Positions 24,398 through 36,687 of a stretch of DNA of 64,000 nucleotides are shown one piece after another; within the stretch, counting starts at the first letter, position 1; each line of letters opens with the position of its first letter. The notes beneath the pieces were generated by a model that made no database searches, was not told where the DNA came from, and was given only the letters and a program-made list of their open reading frames with translations. The DNA lies in contig NW_022098057.1 of the NCBI RefSeq assembly GCF_002288925.2, positions 66,588,193 through 66,652,192 of the forward strand. Reading direction: 5' to 3'. This DNA comes from Delphinapterus leucas (Eukaryota > Chordata > Mammalia > Artiodactyla > Monodontidae). Made by a program: the position numbers and the translations under genes.

Positions 24398-25364
24398 AAT
24401 GTTGTATTCTGGTTATCTATGAGGATGTATATGTTTACTTTCACCAAGTAAAACTTTTCGTGAAAAACAGAGAGAAAACACCTAATTCCACAGTAAACCT
24501 TATGGGGTCAGAGGCAAATATTGTGGGTTTTAAGAAGTCGAAAAATCCAAGAAGATAATATTAGTCTATAAGACAAAACTGGAGACAGGGTTCCTATTAG
24601 CAGACATATTCTTTCCATCTTTGCTTAAAAAGGCCTTGTTATATGGTATAGGATGTGAATTCTTATGGTTATGGAATGAGACAATGAGGAAGATATAATG
24701 AAATAGTACAATGGATGAATAGTTTCTGACCCATTCTTCCTTTTTACTGAATTCCTTGTGAGGTCATGTAAGGCGTCAATAAAATAGCCAAAGATACCTT
24801 AAGTTAGATGTGGTTATATGTGTGTTTCCCGCTGTTCCAGGACTCTAAAGGCTCACAGTGTTAGAAGAGGGAGGTAGACATCAGTAAACACGGAGATCAT
24901 AGGTTTATTCAAGTGCAGGTCTACTTAGAATAATATAATAAGTGCACATTGTGATTTAAATGGAAGCTCACTAGAGTTTAACCGTATCCATAATTATGGA
25001 CATAATATTTCCATGTCAGTAATTCTTTAGACAAACAGTATATTGTTATGTACATATTGTATTAGTAACTTCATTGCTCCAAAATGTGTATTAATATTCA
25101 AAAGAACAATAGAATTTTTAATTACATGCAATCTTAATATGGCAAATATATGACAAGAAAATAATATATTTCTTACCACCCTTCATTCAGTACTTATTCT
25201 TAGCTATGAGGCCTGTCTTTCAAATTGTTTCACTAAAATTGTTCTATTCCTTGTTAACTTGTGCCTTGAATTATTTTAAAATAATACACAACATGGGAAA
25301 GTCATTATTAATTTGTGATTTAATCATAAAGTACAAAAACTACCTATAAACTTCACAGAATCAC
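24398..25364. other. Non-coding DNA, no feature recognised
   Basis: AT-rich unique-looking sequence. Confidence 0.5.
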
Positions 25365-25475
25365 ACTTTTTAGTCTTAAAGGCTATAGGAGATTATCTGG
25401 TTAAGCTTCTTATTTCACAGGGAAACCTGCAGACTTGCCAGGCTTAAGATTTTTGCCTAAGGCTAAAGTATTTTG
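25365..25475 (-). repeat. MIR-like fragment, antisense (tentative)
   Basis: The phrase 'ggagattatctggttaagct' followed by 'tatttcacagggaaacctgc' resembles the antisense MIR-type pattern 'gatcatctagtccaacc...attttacagatgaggaaact'. A weak match. Confidence 0.3.
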
Positions 25476-25530
25476 AAAGTAATAGATAAGGCAGGTAATT
25501 GATGACCTGTACTCTTTGTCCTGTTAAAAG

Positions 25531-25640
25531 TTGCTATTCAAAGTGTAGTCCTCTGACCACAAGATTTGACACCAGCTGGACGTTGGATAGAGATGCAGAA
25601 TCGGTCACCACTCCAGATTTATTGAATCAGAATGTATAAT
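25531..25640 (+). mobile_element. MER5A-like hAT (Charlie) MITE fragment
   Basis: The plus strand reads 'tattcaaagtgtagtcctct', 'tagagatgcagaatcggtca' and 'ccactccagatttattgaat', following MER5A ('ctcaaagtgtggtcc... aaatgcagattc... gacctactgaatcag'). It is non-autonomous and the right end is lost. Confidence 0.65.
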
Positions 25641-25694
25641 TTAGTAAAATCCTGGTGATTCATTAAATTTAGTAAATCCCTGGTGATTAAAGTA
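25640..25694. repeat. 28-bp imperfect tandem duplication
   Basis: 'tttagtaaaatcctggtgat' at 25640 is repeated as 'tttagtaaatccctggtgat' at 25668. The duplicated unit comes from the edge of the MER5A-like remnant. Confidence 0.8.
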
Positions 25695-26984
25695 TAAAAT
25701 CACTTCTCATTAAGAAAAGTTTCAGGTAGAAGGAGATTTCTCACAATGACCACAGCTCACTTCCATTTTCAACTTTGCTTCTCCTGAGTTCTAAAACAAT
25801 GTTCACCAAAGTAAGATGCTTAGAGTAAGAAGTCTTCCTTGGCCTGGGAAGAAAATAGTGGAACTTGTATTTATATATAATTTTGGATTCTATTTAATTG
25901 GTCATTCTCTCTTTGTACCACGAGATCCATTCTTCACCTTTTATGTCCTGCTGTGTGCCTTAGGTAGGCTGTGGTCTAAGGGCATAGTCATCTAGGTTCA
26001 TTGCCCTTTGGATTCTAGTTGGGTTTAGCCAATGGGAGAGATCAGAAGGAGATCAGAAGATGAGAGCGAAATTAAGGTATTTCTCTCCCAGCTCCTGTTT
26101 GCTCTCTGCTTGGACACCAGGATCATGGAAGTGGCTGCTTTCCTCTATAGTTACAGATGCTATTAGACAAGTTGTTTTCCAAGGTTTCTGCTCCCTCCTT
26201 GGCTCTAGGATCCCTATTTCCTTCCCTGATCCCTTTAGAGAATGGAGTGATACCTTTTCTGGTGTTGCTAGTCCATGCTTCCATCAGCAATCTCTGTTGG
26301 TTCCCTTAGCCTTATTCATAACTCTGTAAATAATATATTCATTGTTTTCAGAGTTCCAAAATTGTCTCTTTTCTGCAAAGACCCTAACACATCCGCCTTT
26401 CCTCATTTAATTGTATGTTTTATAATTAACACATCCCATGTATATGTATCTCATATCATATGTATATGATACACACGTGCAGTAATGGAGGAGGGAGCAT
26501 GGTCAAATATAGTTGAAGATCACTACTAACATCATCCAAATTGTATAGTTAATTTATTTAAAAACTTTGCCCTTACAGAGAAACTATTGTCCTGTAAGGC
26601 TTACTGAGGTCACATACAGATTGGTCTAGTAAGTTAAAAACCTAGTTATATTTTTCCTAGTTGAAATCTGCACCATTTCTCTTATCCTTGTGATTGGCAC
26701 CATTGGTTTGTTGGTCCTTTTAACAAAATATCAAGTAAAAAGAAAAAAATGCATAAATAACACAAATTATTTATTTTAATTTGTTTCACTTACTAATTTT
26801 TAGGTATTCATATAGCTACTAACTGGCAAAATCTCAGCTTCCTTTTCCTTTTGTTGTTAAGAAAGTTGGCAGTCAAGACTTATCTATTCCCCTTGCTGCC
26901 AGGCAGCAGATTGCTGTATCTTCTTTGGAAAAACTGAGTAGTCAAAAAGAAAGACCTATTAAAAACTGATAGGTGGGCCCTCCC
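25695..26984. other. Non-coding DNA, no feature recognised
   Basis: No repeat signature. The 89-codon plus-strand frame at 26060-26329 has no recognisable domain and overlaps another frame. Confidence 0.5.
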
Positions 26985-28170
26985 CCAACAATTGTGAAGA
27001 TGGTATAAAGAGTTTAATGTAAACACAATACTGGGAATGAAAGAAAACTTTAAAAACTAAAATCAGTGTCATCAGATAGCTTCAGTGAGATATTACAACC
27101 ATGAAATTAAAACATTCTTCAATCTCAAAGAATAGATTTATGTCTTTAAAATTAAAATGCAATTGCAGGAATAAAAACCTTAATAAAATGTAAAATGGAG
27201 GAAATCTATCAGAAAGAGAATGTAAGGGCAAATAGATAGATTGGAAGAGAACAGAAAAATAAAATTAAAGGACTATCTAGAAAATGCAATAACCAAATAA
27301 TAAAATTACCAAGAATAGAGAACAGAGGAAAAGAAGACAAAGAATTTTTAATGAAACAATTCAGGCACACTATACAAAATTGAAGCATGTGAGTGTTTCA
27401 CACCGAATGGGTCCACCCAGTAAAATGTATGAAAAAGAGCTATACCAAGTCTCATTACTGTGAAATTGCAGAACATCTGTGCCTAAGGAGAGATCCTAAA
27501 TACTTCCTGAGATGGGAGATAAAAACAACATATTATGAAACGATCAGGCTTTAAAATATCAGTTTTCTCAAACAGACAAGATGGAAGCTTGAAGACCATG
27601 ACACAATACCTGAAAATTTAATGGAAATGACTTCCATTGCAGAATTCCATACCTGGCCAATGAAAACTGAGGGTTGTCAAAGACATTCTCATACATGAAG
27701 GCTTTCAAAAATGTCACCATGTGTACACCCATTCCTTAGAAACTACTGAAAGGTTGTGCCCTACCAAAACAAGAGAATGAATCCAAAAAAAGGAAGTCAA
27801 GGGAATTAGGAAACAGGGGATCCAACACAGAAATAAGACTTAAAGGATTTTACAGGATAATAGTGAAGACAGATTATAGAACAGCAACTGTGTAGCAGAC
27901 CTAGAGAAAAATCATTCAAGAAAGAAGGTCCAGAAGAGATGTTGTCAAGGGGAAAAAAAAAGCAAAGTAATTTATAAATCATTTCATGCATTTGAATGTA
28001 TTGAGAGGAAATTTATATTTTTGACAAAAAAATTATCAAACCAAAAGATGAGCAAATAACCCCAAGAAATAGTGTGTATATAGCACTATAGAACCTGTCT
28101 GTAATATTTTAATAAATTGTAATCATTGAAAGTATATTTAAAATATTATAATAAAAGGTTATGAAAGAGC
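26985..28170 (+). repeat. HAL1/old L1 ORF1-region element, sense strand
   Basis: The order 'gaatgggtccacccagtaaa', 'gtgaaattgcagaacatctg', 'gagagatcctaaatacttcc', 'cagaattccatacctggcca', 'aaagacattctcatacatga', 'aacaggggatccaacacaga', 'catttgaatgtattgagagg' follows the ORF1 and downstream part of HAL1-type LINEs, elements that carry an ORF1-like frame but no reverse transcriptase. The frame is broken throughout. Left part (26985-27350) is less certain. Confidence 0.65.
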
Positions 28171-29139
28171 ACAATTCTGACCTTCCAGGGTGAAATTGTC
28201 ATTATCTACTATTTACTACTAACAGACAAAGCCATTTAAACATCAGCAAGTTACTGAGAAATATACAGATGAGTACCATAAAGTAAAACAACAACATTGA
28301 AAATTGTTGCTTCCGGGAGGCAGTGATGGTTAATATCTCACAAATTTTCCTGTTAATACCACCCAAATACATTCAGTTTACTGTGACTGATACTACAAAA
28401 TAAGACATATGTAAATTCCACTTGTACAATCCCAGTTTTCAAGAGCTCTACACAATTACTCAGAACCTGTATAATATTGGGGCTATTTATTCATTCTTGT
28501 ACTCTATAGCAACAATTTTTAAACTACTAGCTGACAGTGAGCTGGCAGTATACTAGGCACTGGACATATAAACGCTATAATCCTTCCCCAGTGAAGCTTG
28601 AATATAAACATGGGAACAGACTCTTTTCATCTTCTCTGGACCTCACTTCAGTTTCTACTCTTGCCATGCCTCTGTTGTGATTCAGGCTTCTTCCCAGTAA
28701 GACTGTTCACCTCTGTTAATAATTATACTAAGTTTTAAGAGTATGATTTTTAAAAGAGAAATGATTAAAATGCTCTATGAAACAGTATCATAATCATGAA
28801 ATCTCTATATTTCACCCATTTCAGTCAGTCAACAAGTCATTCTATAAATTCTTTATTCTTCATTGGGCAGTCAGTCCATAGTGCGCTCCAGGTATCTGGA
28901 ACATTGTTATTATCTTCTCTATAGTTAAAAAATTCCCTATGTGTTATTTCTGCCATGAATGCTTCCTAAAGTAATCTGGGAAGACTTGATATGTTCTCCT
29001 ATTTGGATATGAGGATATCATTGCTATTTTCCCTTTTCTCATCTCATTGACATATTTCTCCTCACTCCTGAAAGACATAACATAATTATTGTATAAATGA
29101 CATGGATATGTATTAGAATATATTTATTTTCTTTTCCTA
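28171..29139. other. Non-coding DNA, no feature supported
   Basis: A faint L2/MIR-like phrase ('actaggcactggacatataa') lies near 28550-28575, too short to call. Confidence 0.45.
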
Positions 29140-29262
29140 TTTCTCTAATGACTGCCATCTTGGACTATAACTTCTCGAATAGTAGCCATGTCTGTATTCA
29201 GAGCCTGGTCTAAACGACCTACAGAAGAATCGTTAATAAATGTCTATTGTTGACAGTTAAAT
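29140..29262 (+). repeat. L2-like LINE 3' end (tentative)
   Basis: 'tagtagccatgtctgtattc' then 'gagcctggtctaaacgacct' and 'cgttaataaatgtctattg' follow the L2 3' end order ('ctgtatccc..agcacagtgcctggcac...caataaatgtttgttg'). Confidence 0.4.
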
Positions 29263-30239
29263 CTTCTGTCTCATTTATTCTTCTGCAAATTATTCTTTTG
29301 TATCAGCACTAACCTACATCATTTGCTATTTTTAACTGAGATAAATATTTAACCTTGATTATTGCTTAAAGTGGGCAAACTAACAGTTTTGGGTAACAGC
29401 TGGCAAAGCCAGGTAAAATACTGCTATGTCTGATGGATATAGTTTTAAGTATTTTAGACAAAACTACTTAAATGATTTCATCAGGTATTATAGTTTTTAA
29501 AAAGTACTATGTCTCTCTAATTGATATTAGACCGAGTATATGTATATGACAAGATTCATCACAGTGACTACTAGAAAAATTTGTAACAAAAATATGAGTG
29601 ACAAAATAATTATAATTTAAATCCAATACACTCAGTTTATACATCTTTTGTTATTCTGTCATCTTTTTTATTTTATCATTAGACTAGTGATTCACATTTG
29701 TTGAAATGCGAGGAACACACAAAATACAAAAAGACAATCAAATGGAATCTAGATGATTAATAGAATGTGAGCCCTTTATCAGATGAACTTGGCTCGATTA
29801 TAAAACTTCATGGGTAAACAATTGAATTGCATATGAAAAAAAGATGATATCAGGTTAGAAAAATATTGAAGATAATTCTGAATATTTTGACCTTTGCACA
29901 GCCATATAAAATAAAGGCAGTCCTGAACATTTTCTTTGTTCTAAAATGGAATATATGTCGTCCAAGGAGTCTGTCATCTCGTGCCTTTATATTTCTACAA
30001 AAGAGCTTCTGGATAGAATCAGATGTAAAACCAAAGAGAGGTTATCCTTTTTCATTAAAAAAAAATCCATAATTCTCATGGAATGAAAAATATTATTATA
30101 AAATATAAAATTGAGAACTATTGAGAATATGTCTTAAACTTCTTTATAAATGAACATTTTGGTTAAAGATGATAATTATGCATAGACATGCTCTCATTTT
30201 AAATGAAAAAAGTGAAATAATTCTTCTTGGCATTTAATA
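29263..30239. other. AT-rich non-coding DNA
   Basis: No feature recognised. Confidence 0.5.
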
Positions 30240-30378
30240 TATATCCATCATTTTTCAGAGGAGGGAACTAAGGTGAGACATGATGAATGATTTTCTGGAA
30301 ATCACACAGTAAATTAGTAGGGCAAGATACAACTAATCCAAATTCCTTGTTTCTCAAGTCAGGCTTATTCTATTGTGC
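30240..30378 (-). repeat. MIR SINE fragment, antisense
   Basis: 'atttttcagaggagggaact', 'aaggtgagacatgatgaatg' and 'tggaaatcacacagtaaatt' follow antisense MIR ('attttacagatgaggaaactgaggc...ggtcacacagctagtaa'). Confidence 0.65.
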
Positions 30379-30689
30379 TTGAGTCTCAAATATTTTGAGC
30401 ATTTAAGTGGATTAATTTTTAGGATTAAAAGAGTATAGAGATCACTCTTCATAATAATAGTTGTGCTTTTAGTATTTGTTGATTAAAACTGTCACTGCAT
30501 GCAATACCATTTATAGAATTAGTTCACTCTTATGGATTAAAAGAGATAAGACATGGACTTAAAGAATATATTTTATGAGATAAAGACAGATGAACATAAA
30601 ATATGTTATAATATTATAACCTTATAACATTACAAAACTTTTTTTTTTTTTACTTTAAGGGCTAAGAATAGAGAGTAGGGGGATATAGG

Positions 30690-32180
30690 AGAAGGGATAT
30701 TTAGGGAGCCTCAGGGACAGCTTCATATAAGAGAATGGAGAGCATTTCAGTGAAAACGCAGAAGCACAAGAGAGCAAAACTGAACTGGGATTTACATAGT
30801 ATAGAATATGAAGCCATAGGAGATTGAGGTGGTGAGACAGCAGATCAGATTTTAAAGGGCTTTCAGTGCCATACCTAATAATTTAAATTTCTATCTGAAG
30901 GCAAAGGGAGCAACTGAAAAACTGAGGAGAGAGCAAGAGCAGAGTTGGATGTAAGAAGCACTATAGTCACAGCAGAGTAAGACTAGATTGAAGGAGATGA
31001 GACTAGAGAAGTAAAAAGTATGATGAAAAGACTGTTAAAAATTTCAAACAAGATATAGTGAATATCTAAACTGCTGAAGTAGATATTAGATATTTAGGAC
31101 TTAATAGGCCGAACAGATATTTAAAGTTTCGATCATGTATTGATTTTTAGGGTAAATGAAATAAAGAAAATATATCAATCAGTTAGTGTTTGCAAGTGAG
31201 ATTAAATTTATTTGGCTATTAAAATATAGATTGTAGTTACTCCCTGGATATAGATCAATTCCCAGGAAGAATGGAGTGTGATAAAAGGATTTAAAATATT
31301 GAAACCTTCAGAATGTTAACTCTTATGAGATGCATAGCAAAAGAGGAATTCACAAAGCAGATTGAGAGTAGGAGGCCAGAGGTGTGTAATGTACATGGAG
31401 AGGGGAAATTATCTCAGAAACCAAGGGTGAAAAAATGTTTGAAAAAGGAGAAAATGGTCAGCACTGACAAATTTTGCCATGAAATCAAGAAAACTGGAAT
31501 CTGAAGGACGATCACTGTATTTCTATAGTAGATATTTAGTGAGAATTGTGAGTTGATGAGGACAAAATTCAGATTAAAATAAATCACTGGGTGAATTGGA
31601 GGTAGTAATTTGGGGACTTAATTAAAGCATAGGCTTTTCATTCTCAAAAGTTTGGTGGAAATATGTGATGGGATGTAGAAGGAACTTAATGTAAAAGTGG
31701 CGTATTTTGTGGAAGAACAATTTTGAGCTTGCTAATATGCATAGAGGAAGAAACAAATGTAGAGGAAGGTAGAGGCTATTTCATGAAATAAGGATGTTGA
31801 GTATTTTGGAAGAGAAGTTGAAAGTCACAGATAAAACTAAAATTCTTTGATATAAATCTGAATATTACTTTCTCTGACTTGGATAGATGCTACAGTGGTT
31901 GAACATACAGATAAAGTTAAAGGCAGACATGTCTAACATAAGAGTGTTAATAACTGACAGGTGAAATGAGGAGCAAAGTCACAAGAAGGAGATGGAGACA
32001 AGGTGGGATTTTCAAGAAGAATAAAAAGAGTAAGGAATAAATGCCCTAGGTAATGTGATAAAGGAGTAAAGCATGTAATAGCACAGTGGAGAATGACAGA
32101 GTGAGATAATACGAGTAAGACTGTTTTTATGTGGTTTCCACCCAAGTCTGTTGTGATTCTGGGGATGCCCACATGTGAGT
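30690..32180 (-). repeat. L2-like LINE remnant, antisense
   Basis: Purine-rich text such as 'gggctttcagtgccatacct', 'aaagggagcaactgaaaaac' and 'ggggatgcccacatgtgag' fits the antisense L2 body pattern also seen near 4.6, 33.3 and 44.7 kb. Divergence is very high. The (T)13 at 30640-30652 lies just outside. Short frames of 63-89 codons here are chance. Confidence 0.4.
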
Positions 32181-33169
32181 GGCCAGATAAATGTTTCCAG
32201 TAATATACTTAATTTAATGTTCTTAGGCTCAAACCAATTAGTAGGCATTCCTATTATTTTTAAAATGGAAACATTAGTCATTCACAAAGGTCCATATCAA
32301 ATTAATAAGTCAAAAATTGTGTCAAGCTCCTGGCATCAAGCTTAATTAAATATTCTTCCAAGGATCTCACTTCTACTCAGATAATTTATACCTAATTCAG
32401 TGAGTCAACTACCAAGGTTTTTTGAAAGTATCAAATACATGCATAACACTGGTCTTTAGGGCAGTATAGAAAGATTTTAAGAAATTGTCTTTATGTTTGA
32501 GATTCTAAGACATAATATAAGAACAAGTGACAAGGTAGTATGTATTTGCCAAAATTTTTAACTGGACTACTAATTATAAATTGGGGTAGAAGTAAAATCA
32601 AGCCTGTATGTTTAAGCATTTATTAAACTATGGATGATGAGCTGAAGTCTTTTACTTGAAGTATCTTACAGTATAGTTTACAAGAAAAAGTAAAAATTCT
32701 CCAATTATTTTTTAACAATAAAAGGCAACACTTATCAAATGACAGGAATAAAATATTTATGGTATAATCTGGATAATGTTGGAATAGGTAATGGTTGCTA
32801 AAATATTTAAATGGGTTTAATATTTCATGGGAAGAAGATACATAAGTAATTAGATAAAAGAAGCAGAGATTTGAAAAAAACAAGAAACACCATAAAACAA
32901 AAGAAAGGAAAGAGAAGTAGCAGACACATGAGTACTTCTCTCTTTTAGAAGAACCCAACAGACAAACCCCTACAGACAAACCCTGCAAAGACTACAGACT
33001 ACATTGGGTTAGCTGGATGGATTCCCAGGTATAACTAAACCAGCACTGTATTTGCAGTGACCCTGGCTCACAGTCAGACACTGCATTTTATATTACCATT
33101 CTTCCTACTGAAAAAAAGAAAAAAAAAAGTATAAGGTAGAATGTGAAGTCAGTCTTAGAAAGCATTAAA
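32181..33169. other. Non-coding DNA, no feature recognised
   Basis: A 121-codon minus-strand frame (32623-32988) is rich in Phe, Ser and Leu and reads as AT-rich antisense sequence, with no domain or homolog I know. Confidence 0.5.
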
Positions 33170-33655
33170 TAATAATGACACAACTGTCAGCGAGTGGATG
33201 GAGGACTTCGAGCGCTATTTGGAGTGTGCCTCTTAGTTGAAGGAATTTGAAGGGAAGGCAACAGGAATGAAGGAATCAACATCCAGAATTAAAATAAAAG
33301 TGGTAAGCTACTTATGCAACAGTAATGACACTGGCATTGTCCAAGCATATGGTACATTTTGGAGGAATTCAAAATAAAATTGATTAGGTAAGAGTGCAAT
33401 ACACATGGATGGCTTTGAAAGTCAGTGAGAGGAGATCCTATTTAAAGCAGTTAAGGTTAGGAAGCCGCTAAAGTGTTTTGGAGCAAGGGAGTGGTAAAAG
33501 CAGTATTGTCAGAGATTCTACCAAATTTTAGAGCAGAGGAAAATTTTAAGGTAATTAACTCAAACATTCAGGAAGATTAAAGTATTTGAATAAATTGGAT
33601 AGCGATGAAATTGCAAAGAGAAAAAAGCAGCTGTGAAGAAGATATTGTGAAAGAG
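33170..33655 (-). repeat. L2-like LINE remnant, antisense (tentative)
   Basis: 'ggagatcctatttaaagcag', 'ggaagccgctaaagtgtttt' and 'ggagcaagggagtggtaaaa' resemble antisense L2 ('gggaagccattggagggttttgagcaggggagtgac'). Confidence 0.4.
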
Positions 33656-34289
33656 ACAGCCCCCCACCTTCCCCTGTTTTTATGCTTTGTTAACAGAATT
33701 AGGCCAAACCAATGCAAAATCTAGAATTTTTTATAGTTTATTAATATATATTTCTAGTTGGCTTTTAAGGTTTTATAATAAAATCAGAGAAAAAAACCCC
33801 ATAAAAGCTCTGGTGCATTTAGTCTTGATATACTAAAATACCAGATTAATCTCAGAAAATCTATATTAAGCATTTATTTTTAAATGTTTTAATAGGATAA
33901 TCTATAAAATCAAGGGTGTAATCCATGATGAGACCAAATTATAACATAGTAAAATGTTTAGAAATGTTATGTCTAAACTCATTATTCATCTTTTCTCAGA
34001 GTGTCCAAAAACCCCTATAAAACCTGAATTAATCAGTTATTTTTCCTATAAAAAATGCAATTGTCATTTAAAAGTCCATCAAAGACAAACTTCATCTTGA
34101 TTTTTATTAAGCTAAATGTATTTCAAAATGAGGGAGGCAAATGGTAGAGGTTCTGACACATGCACGCAAATTTAAAGAGTCTCTTCTGGAGATAATACAT
34201 CTAAGTACAATATTTAAAGTTTTCAAAAGGCCAGGGTGGCTCTCATGTTGGAGAAAAAAACTGGACAGGTATCAAAAGATTTGGTTTTC
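33656..34289. other. AT-rich non-coding DNA
   Basis: No feature recognised. Confidence 0.5.
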
Positions 34290-34395
34290 ACACCTACATT
34301 TGCTACTTTATGACTTTTAGTTAAATTCACTGGATCCTGCTTTCCTTATCAGTGAAATGGTGATAAGAATGAAATAATAATACTAAGTAATAACA
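34290..34395 (+). repeat. MIR SINE fragment
   Basis: 'tgctactttatgacttttag', 'ttaaattcactggatcctgc', 'tttccttatcagtgaaatgg' and 'tgataagaatgaaataataa' follow the MIR core ('cttgggcaagttacttaacc...tttcctcatctgtaaaatgg'). Confidence 0.6.
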
Positions 34396-34419
34396 CTAAT
34401 AATAACTGACAGAAATTTT

Positions 34420-34625
34420 GGTCTGTCTAACATTTTGAGGACTTAACATGAACTAGGCTCTGAGTTAAGTTTTTTACATGCATTATTTTCATTAATCATT
34501 ATTAAGTTTGAAAAGGAAATATTATTTCCGTTTTTACACGGGGGAGATCTAAATTTCACGTGAGGAAACAGAGCTCAGTAAATTATGCAACGTTTATAAT
34601 ATAATTTAGATTATAAGTCCTGTGG
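34420..34625 (-). repeat. MIR SINE fragment, antisense
   Basis: 'atgaactaggctctgagtta', 'acatgcattattttcattaa', 'aaatattatttccgttttta' and 'gtgaggaaacagagctcagt' follow antisense MIR. With the preceding sense fragment it makes an inverted pair of MIRs about 25 bp apart. Confidence 0.6.
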
Positions 34626-35119
34626 AACACTGTGCTTTGTTGTCCCCATCTATCTCATAGTGACAATATAAAAATAATGCTGAAAAAAATTAAGAAATGT
34701 GCTGTATACTATAAAATATCTTACAGATTTAAGACACACTATCATTAAATTATATTTTACTGTATTATAAATACCTTATAGGAAACTTTGAAGCTGATGC
34801 ATTTTTATATTATCACAGTACTTTTTGTTATAGATACTGACTAAATGTTTGTTATTTAGTGGAATGGAAGGAAGGAAAGAAGAAAGAGGAAAGTACTAAA
34901 ATGAAATAAATTGTTGGAGAAAATAAGGAATACCTTTGAGGGTGAATCATATGAAATTTCCATCTTTGTGGAATAGAATGGTTGACTATGTGCAAGTTCA
35001 TGTGGTTCAAGCTAATGCAAATAACACATTTTACTCAAATTTTAAAAAATCTTAAGTTGAACAAATGACTTTAGTTAAGGACAAATGCATTTTTTCTTCT
35101 TTTGTTATAGACAAGGTTA
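34626..35119. other. AT-rich non-coding DNA
   Basis: A purine-rich GGAAGGAAA patch sits near 34868-34892. Nothing else seen. Confidence 0.5.
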
Positions 35120-35205
35120 GATGCTGTGGCAATTATCCTTTTCTGTGTAACACCCCAAAGCACACTGGCTTAAACAACAATTTCTGAGTTCTCATAATTC
35201 TGCCT
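35120..35205 (-). repeat. MLT1-like LTR end, antisense fragment
   Basis: 'tgtgtaacaccccaaagcac', 'actggcttaaacaacaattt' is the reverse complement of the MLT1-type LTR 3' end ('...gttgttttaagccactaagt'). Confidence 0.5.
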
Positions 35206-35639
35206 TAGAATTTCCGTATTTCTCTAAAAGTTCTAACTGCAAACTGAACAGTTCTTTTGTTAGTTCATCATTCTTTTCTCATACCTTGTAATATGCACCT
35301 TTAAAGGGAAAACAAAACCAAAGTCTACCTGAAATTCGCTTTAACCAAATACACAAGTTCCAGACATCCATTTTATAATTTTAATTACCACTGGTGACAT
35401 TTTCTTACCATTTTTTTTGGCCTATATATGGCATGGGTCTCCTTTTCTTTGGCCTCTTTGGTCTCTTTATCAGCTTTCTCACTGCGCTTCCAGCTTCTAA
35501 TAATGATCTACCTGCCATGTTCCCATCTCCATTTCTTCCCAGTCCCAAAGCCAACGCCAAATGTTTTAGGTTTTTGTAAATGGTAGTACTTTAATACTGA
35601 TTTAGAGTGTTCCAGCCATGACTAACAGCAATAGTTATT
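35206..35639. other. Non-coding DNA between two LTR pieces
   Basis: No diagnostic repeat. It may separate two parts of one LTR or two unrelated LTR fragments. Confidence 0.4.
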
Positions 35640-36180
35640 ACTATATTGATGTAATAAACTATGCCAAATCTACTTAGAACAATAACTGATTGTTTCATAA
35701 TTCTGTGGATGCCTTGGTGGTTTCTCTGCATTTTCTCCTGGACCCCTTCATGTGGTTACATTCAGTTGGAGGGTTGTCTGGGCTGGAAGGTTCAGGAAGA
35801 CCTCACTCACATTTCTTCTTTTTAGTGCTTACAGTCTGCTGGGGTGCCTTGATTTTTCTCCACATGGTCCTTCATTGTCCAGGAATTTAGCAGAGCTTCT
35901 TTATAGTATGGTGGGCTCATGATTGCAAGAGAGAAAAATGAAAGCTGCAAGGCCTCTTTAATTTCTAAGTCTGCAAGGCCTCTTTAATTTCTAAGTGCCA
36001 CAGTCCAACTTCCCCTGCATTTTCTACTTTCTAAAGCAAGTTGCATGGCCAGCACAGATTCAGGATTAGGGAAACAGACTCTACTTCTAGATGCAAGAAG
36101 TAGAGTCACATGGCACACCTTGCAGAAGTGCTTGCAGGAGGGGAGGGATTTTTGTAGCCGTATTTGCAAACAATCACCCT
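35640..36180 (-). repeat. MLT1-like LTR, antisense
   Basis: 'tgatgtaataaactatgcca', 'ataattctgtggatgccttg', 'ggtcaggaagacctcactca'-like text, 'tggggtgccttgatttttct', 'gcaaggcctctttaatttct', 'cagcacagattcaggattag' and 'ctaaagcaagttgcatggcc' follow an antisense MLT1-type LTR in order. It contains a 26-bp tandem duplication (next entry). No internal retroviral sequence. Confidence 0.55.
35945..35996. repeat. 26-bp perfect tandem duplication
   Basis: Two adjacent, identical copies begin 'ctgcaaggcctctttaattt' at 35945 and 35971. Perfect identity inside an old LTR shows that the duplication is much younger than the LTR. Confidence 0.95.
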
Positions 36181-36621
36181 GTAATGCCAACTCAAATTTT
36201 ATCGCCAATAGGTTCTTTAATTTGTTCATTATACAACTACAGTGAATTCAGAGGTTAGACATTTAAAAGAATCAATGATGATATTTGTAAATACAGTTTA
36301 TATAAACACCATTTACTTCACTTTTATACAAAGTTCACGAGAGCAACTTAAAAATAATTTAAAATGTAAATATCTGGTTTTAACACCTATTGTCTTTTAA
36401 ATTTCTCATAACATTTCGTATTTTGGTAAGTGCACTCTACTAACGTGGATTTGTAGAATATAATTTTCTTGAGATCAGAGACTCTTTACTGCTGCATATG
36501 TATGAGGTGAATATACGTGAAACTGACAGTGGAGACAAACTAACCTTTTTCCATCTGAAAAATGTGACTTTGTAGTAAAAATATGCACGTTACCTGTGTT
36601 GGAGCACATGGCTCTCTTGTT
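36181..36621. other. AT-rich non-coding DNA
   Basis: No feature recognised. Confidence 0.5.
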
Positions 36622-36628
36622 TTATATA

Positions 36629-36676
<48 letters not shown>

Positions 36677-36687
36677 TATATATATAA
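36622..36687. repeat. (TG)7(TA)11(CA)6 near-perfect inverted repeat
   Basis: A TG tract, a TA core and a CA tract make a self-complementary block of about 60 bp, bordered by TA steps on both sides. Read directly. Confidence 0.95.

Noticed and set aside
32623..32988. 121-codon minus-strand frame rich in Phe, Ser and Leu
   Set aside because: Composition reflects the AT-rich antisense of a polypurine stretch; no signal peptide plus domain pattern.
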